NCBI RefSeq assembly: GCF_038502225.1
Contig: NC_091292.1
Coordinates: 102,539,128 to 102,603,127 of the forward strand
Length of the DNA stretch: 64,000 nt
Origin: Cherax quadricarinatus
Taxonomy: Eukaryota > Arthropoda > Malacostraca > Decapoda > Parastacidae
Reading direction: 5' to 3'
Shown: positions 1 through 10,182 of the stretch, piece after piece
Position numbering within the stretch: position 1 is the first letter of the stretch
How the letters are laid out: the number at the start of each line of letters is the position of its first letter
Made by a program: the position numbers and the translations under genes
Notes under the pieces: model-generated
Databases searched by the model: none
What the model was told of the DNA's origin: nothing
Seen by the model: only the letters and a program-made list of their open reading frames with translations

Positions 1-270
1 CCTTCACACCCCCTACCTTCTCACCCCCATCTTTCACACCCACACATAATTAACCCTCATACAAGTTCTTTTCATTTTACACCCATTACTTCTCCCTCCA
101 TTCCTTTACCCCCTCCCCTCTTTTCCTCCCTCCATTCCTGTCATCCCTCCATTACCTCTCACCCTCCATTCTCACCTTCCTCCATTCCTTCTCTCTCTCT
201 CCATCCCCTGCCAGACGTGTTCCGTATAATATTTTCAACTACAGACTGGAAATATTCTTTTCCATATACT
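1..270. repeat. Pyrimidine-rich low-complexity tract
   Basis: The + strand is strongly C/T-rich, with loosely repeated CCTCCATTCC-like words. I see no gene and no open frame of note. It is followed by a short GT run at 271-292. Confidence 0.7.
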
Positions 271-292
271 GTGTGTGTGTGTGTGTGTGTGT
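271..292. repeat. (GT)n microsatellite
   Basis: About 11 GT units abut the 3' end of the minus-strand LINE that starts at 293. They may be part of that element's tail or of its target. Confidence 0.85.
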
Positions 293-1783
293 ACTCACCT
301 AGTTGTACTCACCTAGTTGAGGTTGCGGGGGTCGAGTCCGAGCTCCTGGCCCCGCCTCTTCACTGATCGCTACTAGGTCACTCTCCCTGAGCCGTGAGCT
401 TTATCGTACCTCTGCTTAAAGCTATGTATGGATCCTGCCTCCACTACATCGCTTCCCAAACTATTCCACTTACTGACTACTCTGTGGCTGAAGAAATACT
501 TCCTAACATCCCTGTGATTCATCTGTGTCTTTAGCTTCCAACTGTGTCCCCTTGTTACTGTGTCCAATCTCTGGAACATCCTGTTTTTGTCCACCTTGTC
601 AATTCCTCTCAGTATTTTGTATGTCGTTATCATGTCCCCCCTATCTCTCCTGTCCTCCAGTGTCGTCAGGTTGATTTCCCTTAACCTCTCCTCGTAGGAC
701 ATACCTCTTAGCTCTGGGACTAGTCTTGTTGCAAACCTTTGCACTTTCTCTAGTTTCTTTACGTGCTTGGCTAGGTGTGGGTTCCAAACTGGTGCCGCAT
801 ACTCCAATATGGGCCTAACGTATACGGTGTACAGGGTCCTGAACGATTCCTTATTAAGATGTCGGAATGCTGTTCTGAGGTTTGCTAGGCGCCCATATGC
901 TGCAGCAGTTATTTGGTTGATGTGCGCTTCAGGAGATGTGCCTGGTGTTATACTCACCCCAAGATCTTTTTCCTTGAGTGAGGTTTGTAGTCTCTGACCC
1001 CCTAGACTGTACTCCGTCTGCGGCCTTCTTTGCCCTTCCCCAATCTTCATGACTTTGCACTTGGTGGGATTGAACTCCAGGAGCCAATTGCTGGACCAGT
1101 TCTGCAGCCTGTCCAGATCCCTTTGTAGTTCTGCCTGGTCTTCGATCGAGTGTATTCTTCTCATCAACTTCACGTCATCTGCAAACAGGGACACCTCAGA
1201 GTCTATTCCTTCCGTCATGTCGTTCACAAATACCAGAAACAGCACTGGTCCTAGGACTGACCCCTGTGGGACCCCGCTGGTCACAGGTGCCCACTCTGAC
1301 ACCTCGCCACGTACCATGACTCGCTGCTGTCTTCCTGACAAGTATTCCCTGATCCATTGTAGTGCCTTCCCTGTTATCCCTGCTTGGTCCTCCAGTTTTT
1401 GCACCAATCTCTTGTGTGGAACTGTGTCAAACGCCTTCTTGCAGTCCAAGAAAATGCAATCCACCCACCCCTCTCTCTCTTGTCTTACTGCTGTCACCAT
1501 GTCATAGAACTCCAGTAGGTTTGTGACACAGGATTTCCCGTCCCTGAAACCATGCTGGCTGCTGTTGATGAGATCATTCCTTTCTAGGTGTTCCACCACT
1601 CTTCTCCTGATAATCTTCTCCATGATTTTGCATACTATACATGTCAGTGACACTGGTCTGTAGTTTAATGCTTCATGTCTGTCTCCTTTTTTAAAGATTG
1701 GGACTACATTTGCTGTCTTCCATGCCTCAGGCAATCTCCCTGTTTCGATAGATGTATTGAATATTGTTGTTAGGGGTACACAT

Positions 1784-1786
<3 letters not shown>
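293..1786 (-). mobile_element. CR1-like non-LTR retrotransposon, family A, 5'-truncated
   Basis: The element lies on the minus strand. Its 3' end is at about 293, where the 14-bp word TGTACTCACCTAGT (+ strand) occurs twice; this is a short tandem 3' tail like those of CR1-group LINEs. The interior encodes a reverse transcriptase (373-1785). The frame stays open up to the (GT)n run at 1787 and stops there, so the 5' part, including any endonuclease and ORF1, is missing. Truncation of this kind is normal for target-primed reverse transcription. Decayed relatives of the family occur at 9480-9790, 45105-45183, 54040-54250, 54310-54606 and 57225-57620. Confidence 0.85.
373..1734 (-). CDS. Reverse transcriptase of a CR1-like LINE (5'-partial)
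   Basis: This is a non-LTR reverse transcriptase, the enzyme that copies the element's RNA at the nicked target. In 453 residues I see the fingers motif NYRPVSL (24-30), motif A FLDCKKAFD with the catalytic Asp at 97, motif B GVPQGSVLGP (154-163) and motif C FADD (184-187), followed by the thumb and a C-terminal tail. The catalytic Asp residues are kept and no stop interrupts the frame. The first codon is TTG, not ATG. The same frame continues upstream to about 1785 with typical CR1 sequence, so there is no true start here; the protein is cut at its N-terminus by the truncation and the endonuclease domain is absent. It cannot move on its own as it stands. The overall pattern fits the CR1 clade; jockey is the main alternative. 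Confidence 0.85.
   Translation of the reverse strand: MPEAWKTANVVPIFKKGDRHEALNYRPVSLTCIVCKIMEKIIRRRVVEHLERNDLINSSQHGFRDGKSCVTNLLEFYDMVTAVRQEREGWVDCIFLDCKKAFDTVPHKRLVQKLEDQAGITGKALQWIREYLSGRQQRVMVRGEVSEWAPVTSGVPQGSVLGPVLFLVFVNDMTEGIDSEVSLFADDVKLMRRIHSIEDQAELQRDLDRLQNWSSNWLLEFNPTKCKVMKIGEGQRRPQTEYSLGGQRLQTSLKEKDLGVSITPGTSPEAHINQITAAAYGRLANLRTAFRHLNKESFRTLYTVYVRPILEYAAPVWNPHLAKHVKKLEKVQRFATRLVPELRGMSYEERLREINLTTLEDRRDRGDMITTYKILRGIDKVDKNRMFQRLDTVTRGHSWKLKTQMNHRDVRKYFFSHRVVSKWNSLGSDVVEAGSIHSFKQRYDKAHGSGRVT

Positions 1787-1849
<63 letters not shown>
1787..1849. repeat. (GT)n microsatellite
   Basis: About 31 GT units sit exactly at the 5' truncation point of the minus-strand LINE. A second GT run lies at its 3' end, so the element may have inserted into a GT tract. 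Confidence 0.9.
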
Positions 1850-1850
<1 letters not shown>

Positions 1851-1852
1851 TT

Positions 1853-1946
1853 AAGACTACTGAAGCCTCCCAGCTCAGACTGACACTACTGAAGCCTTCC
1901 AGCTCAGACTGACACTACTGAAGCCTTCCAGCTCAGACTGACACAT
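1853..1946. repeat. 29-bp minisatellite, 3 copies
   Basis: The unit contains CTGAAGCCTTCCAGCTCAG followed by ACTGACACTA. It is a diverged relative of the array at 3262-3478. After both arrays the flanking sequence is also similar, with a GACA-ATTTCA word and then a TGGAA-ATGAC word. Confidence 0.85.
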
Positions 1947-2216
1947 TTCAACACAATGTGACCCATCCTGTGTGATGGAACATGACAAGGGAAGCATAAC
2001 TAACCTGTGTTGCCACTGTGTAACTATCACACAGAATAGTGTGGCAGCATCACCTCCGGATGCATCAGATTTTGTTAAATTAACACATATCTCATATTGT
2101 GACGCTCGTTTAATCTGACTTCTTAGTCTGTTTTATCCCATAATGGTTCTAAAACATGGTATTTTGTTCCCTAATGGTTCTGAAAATGGCTCTACAACAT
2201 GGTATTTTGTTCCAGG

Positions 2217-2374
2217 GTTAAGGGACTGATTATCTCAGACTCCTGATCGTTACCATTCTTCCTTGTATGGACTGATGAAGCCACTGTGTGGCGAAACGTC
2301 TCCTCAATAAAGATACCCAAGTGTTGCACATGTCTCTAATTTATCAACTTGTCGGTTCTCTGAACCATTTATCT
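2217..2374 (+). repeat. Dispersed repeat with hammerhead-like core, copy 1
   Basis: This segment shares GGGACTGATTA, TGTATGGACTGATGAAGCC, an AATAAA signal and GATACCCAAG with the copy at 46055-46420. It ends with TGTCGGTTCTCTGAACCAT (2350-2368), the inverted complement (18 of 19 bases) of the word that opens the other copy at 46061-46079. The whole looks like the 3' part of a retroelement or a small non-coding element. No protein is evident. Confidence 0.7.
2262..2312 (+). ncRNA. Hammerhead-ribozyme-like motif with AATAAA
   Basis: Seen in sequence: CTGATGA (2272-2278), stem II GCCAC (2280-2284) / loop TGT / GTGGC (2288-2292), then GAAAC (2293-2297) and GTC (2298-2300) as the possible cleavage triplet. 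GGA before the core can pair with TCC after it to start stem I. AATAAA is at 2306-2311. These are the conserved hammerhead core elements in the right order. Stem III would have no loop (AACGT), so cleavage would need a dimer through the palindromic ACGT. Hammerhead motifs with short stem III are known in Penelope-like elements. Activity here is inference. Confidence 0.5.
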
Positions 2375-3261
2375 ACCAACCAGTGATGTTTTTACACAGA
2401 GCTGTTATCCTCTCACTGCTTATTTACAAGCTTAGAGCTGTTATCCTGTCAGGCTAGTAGCTGTTATCTTACCTGAGTTCGTTACCAAGTGCAGCGCTAT
2501 CTGGGTCTACTACCACCTTCAAGGATGCCACCCACAGCAGCTATTTACTGCTAGACGAAACGAGACACCGTGTGTAAGGAAGCATGTCTAACGTGTTCAC
2601 CCGCCCCACGATGCAACCTAAGTCCTTCGATTGTGAGCCTTAGGCCTCTCTGAAGTACAATACTGGGGTGTACATAGCAACCGTCTGGCTGAAGAGACTG
2701 CCATGTTACACATCCTGCGTGGGATAGGAAAGAGGATGGTGCACCTCGGGAAGCATCAATATCCTTCACGTGTCCTCAGGTGTACACAGGAAGTCCTACT
2801 TGGTGCGAAGGATGCGTCACTCACGACCAGTGTCACTCCTGTCTCTGTCTCGCCTTCCTAACACAGGATGTTAGGGGGTCCTTGCTATGTTGTTCTCTAG
2901 TACTGGATGCTGGTGGTCCTTCCTATGTTCACTAGAACAGGATGCTAAGGATCCTTCATATCTTGCTATGTTGTTCACTAGTGTTGGGGTAAACAAAGCG
3001 ATCTGATCTGGACTACACCAAAGAAAGATTCAGTATTGTGACTTGCACTCTCGTTGAAGCTGTTTGTGCTTCAGGCACTCAGTAGAGTGCCTTACTCTGT
3101 AACAGTGATGGTTTGAAGCACTTGGTGCCTCGCCTGAATCAGTTCACGATTACCTGTAAATGGCTCAGTTATCTTCTACCTGACGTGCTTCCTAAGTTCA
3201 GTGAACCTGGAGACTGACACACCACCTGAACACCTTTCCGGTTGTTAATGTGTGTTATTAC
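2375..3261. other. Mostly unique sequence, no gene seen
   Basis: I see no supported gene. Weak internal repetition occurs at 2865-2985, where three diverged copies of a GGATGCT-GGTCCTTCCTATGTT-like phrase about 50 bp apart can be read, and GAGCTGTTATCC recurs at 2400-2470. Confidence 0.5.
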
Positions 3262-3478
3262 ATACACTGACACTGCTGAAGTCTCCCAGCTCAGACTGAC
3301 ACTGCTGAAGTCTCTCAGCTCAGGCTGACACTGCTGAAGTCTCCCAGCTCAGACTGACACTGCTGAAGTCTCTCAGCTCAGGCTGACACTGCTGAAGTCT
3401 CTCAGCTCAGACTGACACTGCTGAAGTCTCTCAGCTCAGGCTGACACTGCTGAAGTCTCTCAGCTCAGGCTGACAAAT
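3262..3478. repeat. 29-bp minisatellite, about 7 copies
   Basis: The unit contains CTGACACTGCTGAAGTCTC followed by TCAGCTCAGG, with a TCTCCC/TCTCTC alternation. It is homologous to the three-copy array at 1853-1946. Confidence 0.9.
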
Positions 3479-3616
3479 TTCATCACTATAAGCATTATTC
3501 TGCTGGGTGGAATATGACCAGGAAAAACAGCTTTTCCTTGCACTTCGTAACTTATCTTGTCTTAATTACTTCTCCCTTCTTTTCACCGTGATTCACCGCC
3601 TTCCATAGACGATGTT

Positions 3617-3718
3617 AATGTCTTCCAGGACCCACCCTATTTGTCAGGACCCACCGTATCTGCCATGACTCACCGTATCTACCAGGACTTACCGTATCTG
3701 CCAGGACTCACCGTATAG
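3617..3718. repeat. Short degenerate repeat, about 20-bp unit
   Basis: Five imperfect copies of a CAGGACTCACCGTATCTGC-like unit. Confidence 0.7.
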
Positions 3719-3904
3719 ATTGATAATGGGTGTGGTTCTTGAGGACGCACACACACTGTTACGACACATATTGTATCCACTGTAAGATAAGTCTCCACAC
3801 GACCTGCCTCACACTGTGTGAACCACCTCGTTAACTCCCTATACTCTGTGCAAGACCTGTGATGCAAGATGCTGTTGAACCTTGTACTGACGGAGCAAGT
3901 TTTC

Positions 3905-6900
3905 TTAGGTGGAGGCTGGTGTCTGACCTTCCATCTTAGGTGGAGGCAAGTGTCTGACCTTCCATCACAGGTGGAGGCTGGTGTCAGACCTTCCATCTCT
4001 GGTGGAGGCTGGTGTTTAACCTCCCATCTTAGGTGGAGGCTGGTGTTTGATCTTCCATCTTTGGTGGAGGCGGGTGTCTGACCTTCTATGTTAGGTGGAG
4101 GCGGGTGTCTGACCTTCCATCACAGGTGGAGGCTGGTGTCAGACCTTCCATCTCTGGTGGAGGCTGGTGTTTAACCTTCCATCTTAGGTGGAGGCTGGTG
4201 TTTGATCTTCCATCTTTGGTGGAGGCGGGTGTCTGACCTTCTATGTTAGGTGGAGGCGGGTGTCTGACTTTCCATCACGGGTGGAGGCTTATGTCTGACT
4301 TTCCATCTTAGGTGGAGGCGGGTGTCTGACCTTCCATCACAGGTGGAGGCTGGTGTCTGACCTTCCATCTCAGGTGGAGGCTGGTGTCTGACCTTCCATC
4401 TTAGGTGGAGGCTGGTGTCTGACCTTCCATCACAGGTGGAGGCGGGTGTCTGACCTTCCATCTCAGGTGGAGGCTGGTGTCTGACCTTCCATCTCAGGTG
4501 GAGGCTGGTGTCTGACCTTCCATCTTAGGTGGAGGCTGGTGTCTGACCTTCCATCACAGGTGGAGGCTGGTGTCTGACCTTCCATCACAGGTGGAGGCTG
4601 GTGTCTGACCTTCCATCTCAGGTGGAGGCTGGTGTCTGACCTTCCATCTTAGGTGGAGGCTGGTGTCTGACCTTCCATCACAGGTGGAGGCTGGTGTCTG
4701 ACCTTCCATCTCAGGTGGAGGCTGGTGTCTGACCTTCCATCTTAGGTGGAGGCTGGTGTCTGACCTTCCATCACAGGTGGAGGCTGGTGTCTGACCTTCC
4801 ATCTTAGGTGGAGACTAGTGTTTGACCTCCCATCTTAGGTGGAGGCTGGTGTTTGACCTTCCATCTTAGGTGGAGGCTGGTGTTTGACCTTCCATCTTTG
4901 GTGGAGGCGGGTGTCTGACCTTCCATCACAGGTGGAGGCTTGTGTCTGACCTTCCATCACGGGTGGAGGCTTGTGTCTGACCTTCCATCTTAGGTGGAGG
5001 CGGGTGTCTGACCTTCCATCACAGGTGGAGGCTGGTGTCTGACCTTCCATCTCAGGTGGAGGCTGGTGTCTGACCTTCCATCTTAGGTGGAGGCTGGTGT
5101 CTGACCTTCCATCTTAGGTGGAGGCTGGTGTTTGACCTTCCATCTTAGGTGGAGGCTGGTGTCTGACCTTCCATCACAGGTGGAGGCTGGTGTCTGACCT
5201 TCCATCTTAGGTGGAGGCTGGTGTTTGACCTTCCATCTTAGGTGGAGGCTGGTGTCTGACCTTCCATCACAGGTGGAGGCTGGTGTCTGACCTTCCATCT
5301 TAGGTGGAGGCTGGTGTCTGACCTTCCATCTCTGGTGGAGGCTGGTGTTTGACCTTCCATCTTAGGTGGAGGCTGGTGTCTGACCTTCCATCACAGGTGG
5401 AGGCTGGTGTCTGACCTTCCATCTTAGGTGGAGGCTGGTGTCTGACCTTCCATCTTAGGTTGAGGCTGGTGTCTGACCTTCCATCACAGGTGGAGGCTGG
5501 TGTCTGACCTTCCATCTTAGGTGGAGGCTGGTGTCTGACCTTCCATCTTAGGTGGAGGCTGGTGTCTGACCTTCCATCACAGGTGGAGGCTGGTGTCTGA
5601 CCTTCCATCTTAGGTGGAGGCTGGTGTCTGACCTTCCATCTTAGGTGGAGGCTGGTGTCTGACCTTCCATCTTAGGTTGAGGCTGGTGTCTGACATTCCA
5701 TCACAGGTGGAGGCTGGTGTCTGACCTTCCATCTTAGGTGGAGGCTGGTGTCTGACCTTCCATCTTAGGTGGAGGCTGGTGTCTGACCTTCCATCACAGG
5801 TGGAGGCTGGTGTCTGACCTTCCATCTTAGGTGAAGGCGGGTGTCTGACCTTCCATCTCAGGTGGAGGCAGGTGTCTGGCCTTCCATCTTAGGTGGAGGC
5901 TGGTGTCTGACCTTCCATCTTAGGTGGAGGCTTGTGTCTGACCTTCCATCACAGGTGGAGGCTGGTGTCTGACCTTCCATCTTAGGTGAAGGCGGGTGTC
6001 TGACCTTCCATCTCAGGTGGAGGCAGGTGTCTGGCCTTCCATCTCAGGTGGAGGCTGGTGTCTGACCTTCCATCTTAGGTGCAGGCTGGTGTCTGACCTT
6101 CCATCTTAGGTGGAGGCTGGTGTCTGACCTTCCATCTTAGGTGGAGGCTGGTGTTTGACCTTCCATCACAGGTGGAGGCTGGTGTCTGACTTTCCATCAC
6201 AGGTGGAGGCTGGTGTCTGACCTTCCATCACAGGTGGAGGCTGGTGTCTGACCTTCCATCACAGGTGGAGGCTGGTGTCTGACCTTCCATCACAGGTGGA
6301 GGCAGGTGTCTGACCTTCCATCACAGGTGGAGGCTGGTGTCTGACCTTCCATCTTAGGTGAAGGCGGGTGTCTGACCTTCCATCTCAGGTGGAGGCAGGT
6401 GTCTGACCTTCCATCACAGGTGGAGGCTGGTGTCTGACCTTCCATCACAGGTGGAGGCAGGTGTCTGACCTTCCATCTCAGGTGGAGGCAGGTGTCTGAC
6501 CTTCCATCTCAGGTGGAGGCAGGTGTCTGACCTTCCATCTCAGGTGGAGGCAGGTGTCTGACCTTCCATCTCAGGTGGAGGCTGGTGTCTGACCTTCCAT
6601 CACAGGTGGAGGCTGGTGTCTGACCTTCCATCTCAGGTGGAGGCTGGTGTCTGACCTTCCATCACAGGTGGAGGCTGGTGTCTGACCTTCCATCTCAGGT
6701 GGAGGCTGGTGTCTGACCTTCCATCTCAGGTGGAGGCTGGTGTCTGACCTTCCATCTCAGGTGGAGGCTGGTGTCTGACCTTCCATCACAGGTGGAGGCT
6801 GGTGTCTGACCTTCCATCTCAGGTGGAGGCTGGTGTCTGACCTTCCATCTCAGGTGGAGGCTGGTGTCTGACCTTCCATCACAGGTGGAGGCTGGTGTCT

Positions 6901-7101
6901 GACCTTCCATCACAGGTGGAGGCTGGTGTCTGACCTTCCATCTTAGGTGGAGGCTGGTGTCTGACCTTCCATCACAGGTGGAGGCTGGTGTCTGACCTTC
7001 CATCACAGGTGGAGGCTGGTGTCTGACCTTCCATCACAGGTGGAGGCTGGTGTCTGACCTTCCATCACAGGTGGAGGCTGGTGTCTGACCTTCCATCTCA
7101 A
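3905..7101. repeat. 31-bp minisatellite, about 103 copies
   Basis: Each unit reads GGTGGAGGCTGGTGTCTGAC followed by CTTCCATC and a variable three-base end (TTA, ACA, TCA, TCT or TTT). Because 31 is not a multiple of 3, every minus-strand frame shows the same rotating peptide; those 70-105-residue frames are artefacts. Variants such as GGCAGG, GGCGGG and TTGTGTC cluster locally, which suggests unequal exchange or local conversion. Confidence 0.97.
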
Positions 7102-7557
7102 GTTGTTTCTCTCTTCTATTGAAGACTCGTTTCATTGTTCCTCCATTTCATCCTTCCTTATGTTCCTCTTCCTTCTCTGTCTTCCTCATTCTCTCTCATA
7201 TTCCTTTTTCCTCCTCGTCTCCCCCCCCCCCCGTCATCTCATTCCTCTTCCATGTCATCCAGCGCCTCTTCCTACTTCCTCTTATTCATTCTTCCCCCCC
7301 CCATCCCTCTCTTATTCCCTTCATTCCTCTCTTCTGCTGTTGGTGGTGGTGCTTGAACATCTGCTGCTGCTGTTACTGCTGTTCATGCTGCTGGTAGTTA
7401 TGATGTTGCTGCTGTTATTGAGGCTGTTGCTGTTATGCTCTCTCTGCTATGTTTTTCTCCGGTGCAGTGAATAAGCGCTTGTCACTCCCACACCTTGGCT
7501 CTGCTACTCACTATCCAGTGACTGGTGTGCTGGGTCGGTCTTGTCGGGTGCTGTGAG
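7102..7557. other. Low-complexity spacer
   Basis: C/T-rich sequence with runs of C at about 7220-7232 and 7295-7302, then a CTG/GTT-rich stretch around 7340-7440. No gene is supported; the overlapping Ser/Leu-rich frames reflect composition. Confidence 0.6.
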
Positions 7558-8476
7558 GAGGGTGGAGGTGTGGGGAGGTATAAAAGGGAGATTGGAGGTG
7601 TGGGGAGGTATAAAAGGGAGAGTGGGGGTGTGGGGAGGTATAAAAGGGAGAGTGGAGGTGTGGGGAGGTATAAAAGGGAGAGTGGGGAGTGTGGGGAGGT
7701 ATAAAAGGGAGAGTGGAGGTGTGGGGAGGTATAAAAGGGAGGGTGGAGGTGTGGGGAGGTATAAAAGGGAGAGTGGGGAGTGTGGGGAGGTATAAAAGGG
7801 AGAGTGGAGGTGTGGGGAGGTATAAAAGGGAGAGTGGGGGTGTGGGGAGGTATAAAAGGGAGAGTGGAGGTGTGGGGAGGTATAAAAGGGAGAGTGGAGG
7901 TGTGGGGAGGTATAAAAGGGAGAGTGGGGAGTGTGGGGAGGTATAAAAGGGAGAGTGGGGGTGTGGGGAGGTATAAAAGGGAGAGTGGAGGTGTGGGGAG
8001 GTATAAAAGGGAGAGTGGAGGTGTGGGGAGGTATAAAAGGGAGAGTGGGGAGTGTGGGGAGGTATAAAAGGGAGAGTGGAGGTGTGGGGAGGTATAAAAG
8101 GGAGGGTGGAGGTGTGGGGAGGTATAAAAGGGAGATTGGAGGTGTGGGGAGGTATAAAAGGGAGAGTGGGGGTGTGGGGAGGTATAAAAGGAAGAGTGGA
8201 GGTGTGGGGAGGTATAAAAGGGAGGGTGGAGGTGTGGGGAGGTATAAAAGGGAGATTGGAGGTGTGGGGAGGTATAAAAGGGAGAGTGGGGGTGTGGGGA
8301 GGTATAAAAGGGAGAGTGGAGGTGTGGGGAGGTATAAAAGGGAGAGTGGAGGTGTGGGGAGGTATAAAAGGGAGAGTGGGGAGTGTGGGGAGGTATAAAA
8401 GGGAGAGTGGAGGTGTGGGGAGGTATAAAAGGGAGAGTGGAGGTGTGGGGAGGTATAAAAGGGAGAGTGGAGGTGT
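7558..8476. repeat. 30/31-bp minisatellite with a TATA box in every unit, about 30 copies
   Basis: The unit is GTGGAGGTGTGGGGAGGTAT followed by AAAAGGGAGA, so each carries TATAAAAGG. A 31-bp form with GGGGAGTGTGG is interspersed about every fifth unit. The minus-strand open frame across it is a by-product of the repeat. Confidence 0.97.
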
Positions 8477-8565
8477 GACTGGGAGTGGAAAGTGGGAGGA
8501 TGGTGGATGTGGGAGTTAAAGGAGAAAAGGTTGGTATGGAAGGATACTTGAAGGATGTTTTCGGT

Positions 8566-8800
8566 GGTCACGGCCCCCGCAGCACGGTCCTAGACCAGGT
8601 CTCCTGGTCGATCAAGATCTGATCAACCAGACTCTTACTGCTGGCCCACGCAGTCCAACATACGAACCACAGCCCAGCTAATCAGGAACCGACTTGAACT
8701 TGACAGGTTCATTCTTGAGGACAGCAAGGGCTCTTTTGGTAAGACCCCTTGTGAATGCTTTCAGTCTGTTGACAAGTCTTGGCCTTCTTACACTCATTGT
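8566..8800 (-). pseudogene. Decayed LINE 3' end (family B)
   Basis: On the minus strand the sequence matches, with many changes, the C-terminal reverse-transcriptase tail of the family B copies at 56236-57070 and 58323-58902: the residues before and including KSVPD, then the 3' region with GGCCCCCGCAGCACGGTCC and GCTGGCCCACGCAGTCCAAC (+ strand). Frame is lost. It is an old, 5'-truncated fragment. Confidence 0.75.
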
Positions 8801-8930
8801 GGAAGGAAAGAAAGAGGAAGGGTGTGAGGGAGAGAGTGGAAGGAAGGGAGGGTTGTAGTTAGGGAGAGAAAGTAGGAAAGGAGTGAAGAGAGGAAAATAA
8901 CACAAGGAGGGAGGGAGGGAGGGAGAACTG
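8801..8930. repeat. Purine-rich low-complexity tract
   Basis: G/A-rich + strand, ending in four GGGA units at about 8908-8925. No gene. Confidence 0.7.
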
Positions 8931-9050
8931 GTGTGTATTAGATTCGGATTTAAATATTTCATTGGCTCTTCTTGGGCAGTAATTGTTTTTTGTATGTGTT
9001 ACAACCGTGTCGTGTCTCCAGCCTTGAGAGTTGTCAACAATAAGCTCTAC

Positions 9051-9232
9051 TTCAATTATTATTATTATTATTATAATCAAGGGGGAAGCGCTAAACCTGG
9101 AGGATTATACAGCGCCTGGGGGGGGGGGATGTGGAAGGCATTCAGGCTTAATTTGGGGAACTGGAGCACAGATCCAATTCCCTAAATCAAGAGCCCCTCA
9201 CCAACATCAAGGAACCTTCCTTGAGTGGAGCT
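9051..9232 (+). mobile_element. SINE-like repeat body, copy 1
   Basis: (ATT)n is followed by ATAATCAAGG, GGAAGCGCTAAACC, GGATTATACAGCGCC, a G run and AGAGCCCCTCACCAAC, ending CTTCCTTGAG. The same body occurs at 52679-52846 and, after a tRNA-like head, at 59335-59488. This copy lacks the head. Confidence 0.8.
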
Positions 9233-9239
9233 CTACTTC

Positions 9240-9479
9240 AAGCCAATAAGCACAAGTAATTCGAATAGCGTTACCATTGTCATTATTTCTCTTAACAAAA
9301 GTCCTCATTATTTCCACTTATTCTCCTGACTTTTGCCATCATTTACTTTCTTGTGTTCTTTTAAAGATAGGCCTACTGATATTATTTTTACTCCCACGTG
9401 TTTTACATGTTCTTTTCTTTCGGTGCTCTGAAAACCCTTCCAATCTCCAGTTCCACATTCTTTAGATATCTGAGCAACT
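9240..9479. other. Unique AT-rich sequence
   Basis: Nothing recognised. It could be more of the decayed LINE next to it, but I could not align it by eye. Confidence 0.4.
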
Positions 9480-9790
9480 GGAATTTATCCCCATTGAACG
9501 CGTGTTATTTTCTAGAGCTCATTGGAAGACTTTCATGATAATTTTTATGTCCTCTGCAAAGGATGACACAAATCTGTGATTTGTTATTTTAGCTGTCTTC
9601 TGTGAGGATGAGAAACAAGAGTGGAGCCAAGACTGTGCCTTGGGGTACCAGTCTTTTTACTTTCCTAATGAAAAATGTTAAATTGTTTATTACTTATAAT
9701 GTTTGTTTTCTACTCGTTTTAAATCCATTTACCTACTTTTTCTGTTATCCCCATTTATTATATTTAATGCATTGGTTCTTCATATTCACA
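9480..9790 (-). pseudogene. Decayed CR1-like reverse transcriptase fragment
   Basis: Read on the minus strand, 9600-9660 keeps a degenerate motif B region (GTPQGTVLAP-like, for GVPQGSVLGP), and 9535-9575 keeps a degenerate motif C (FAEDIKI-like, for FADD). Order and spacing match family A at 1080-1400. Stops and frameshifts make it non-coding. It looks older than the copy at 293-1786. Confidence 0.7.
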
Positions 9791-9893
9791 TTCGTACCTT
9801 GGCGAAGCGAAGTCCTTGTAGCTCACGTCTGCATTTTGGGATTTTTTTGAAGCTTCTGAAGCTCAAGCAACCACAGCCGTGAGGCAGACGATA
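9791..9893. other. Short unique spacer
   Basis: No feature recognised. Confidence 0.4.
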
Positions 9894-10146
9894 TAACTGT
9901 GTCAACAAAGGTGATCTGGTATAGTGGTGATACTAGACACGTTACAACTGTGTCAACAAAGGTGATCTGGTATAGTGGTGATACTAGACACGTTACAACA
10001 GTGTCAACAAAGGTGATCTGGTATAACGGTGATACTAGACACGTTACAACAGTGTCAACAAAGGTGATCTGGTATAACGGTGATACTAGACACGTTACAA
10101 CAGTGTCGACAAAGGTGATCTGGTACAGAGGTGATGCTAGACACAA
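9894..10146. repeat. 51-bp minisatellite, 5 copies
   Basis: The unit contains GTGTCAACAAAGGTGATCTG followed by GTATAGTGGTGATACTAGAC. The period is a multiple of 3, so frames stay open on both strands; no sign of coding. Confidence 0.95.
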
Positions 10147-10182
10147 CCAGACGACTAAGCACTAGTTATAATTGTTATAATT

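Noticed and set aside
767..1507. Plus-strand open frames over the LINE at 293-1786
   Set aside because: Shadows of the minus-strand reverse transcriptase; no motif in them.
3905..7101. CRISPR array
   Set aside because: Units are contiguous with no unique spacers, the genome is clearly animal, and no cas-like gene is present.
7504..8571. 355-residue minus-strand protein rich in Pro, Leu and Tyr
   Set aside because: Antisense translation of the TATA-containing minisatellite; non-repeat ends show no domain.
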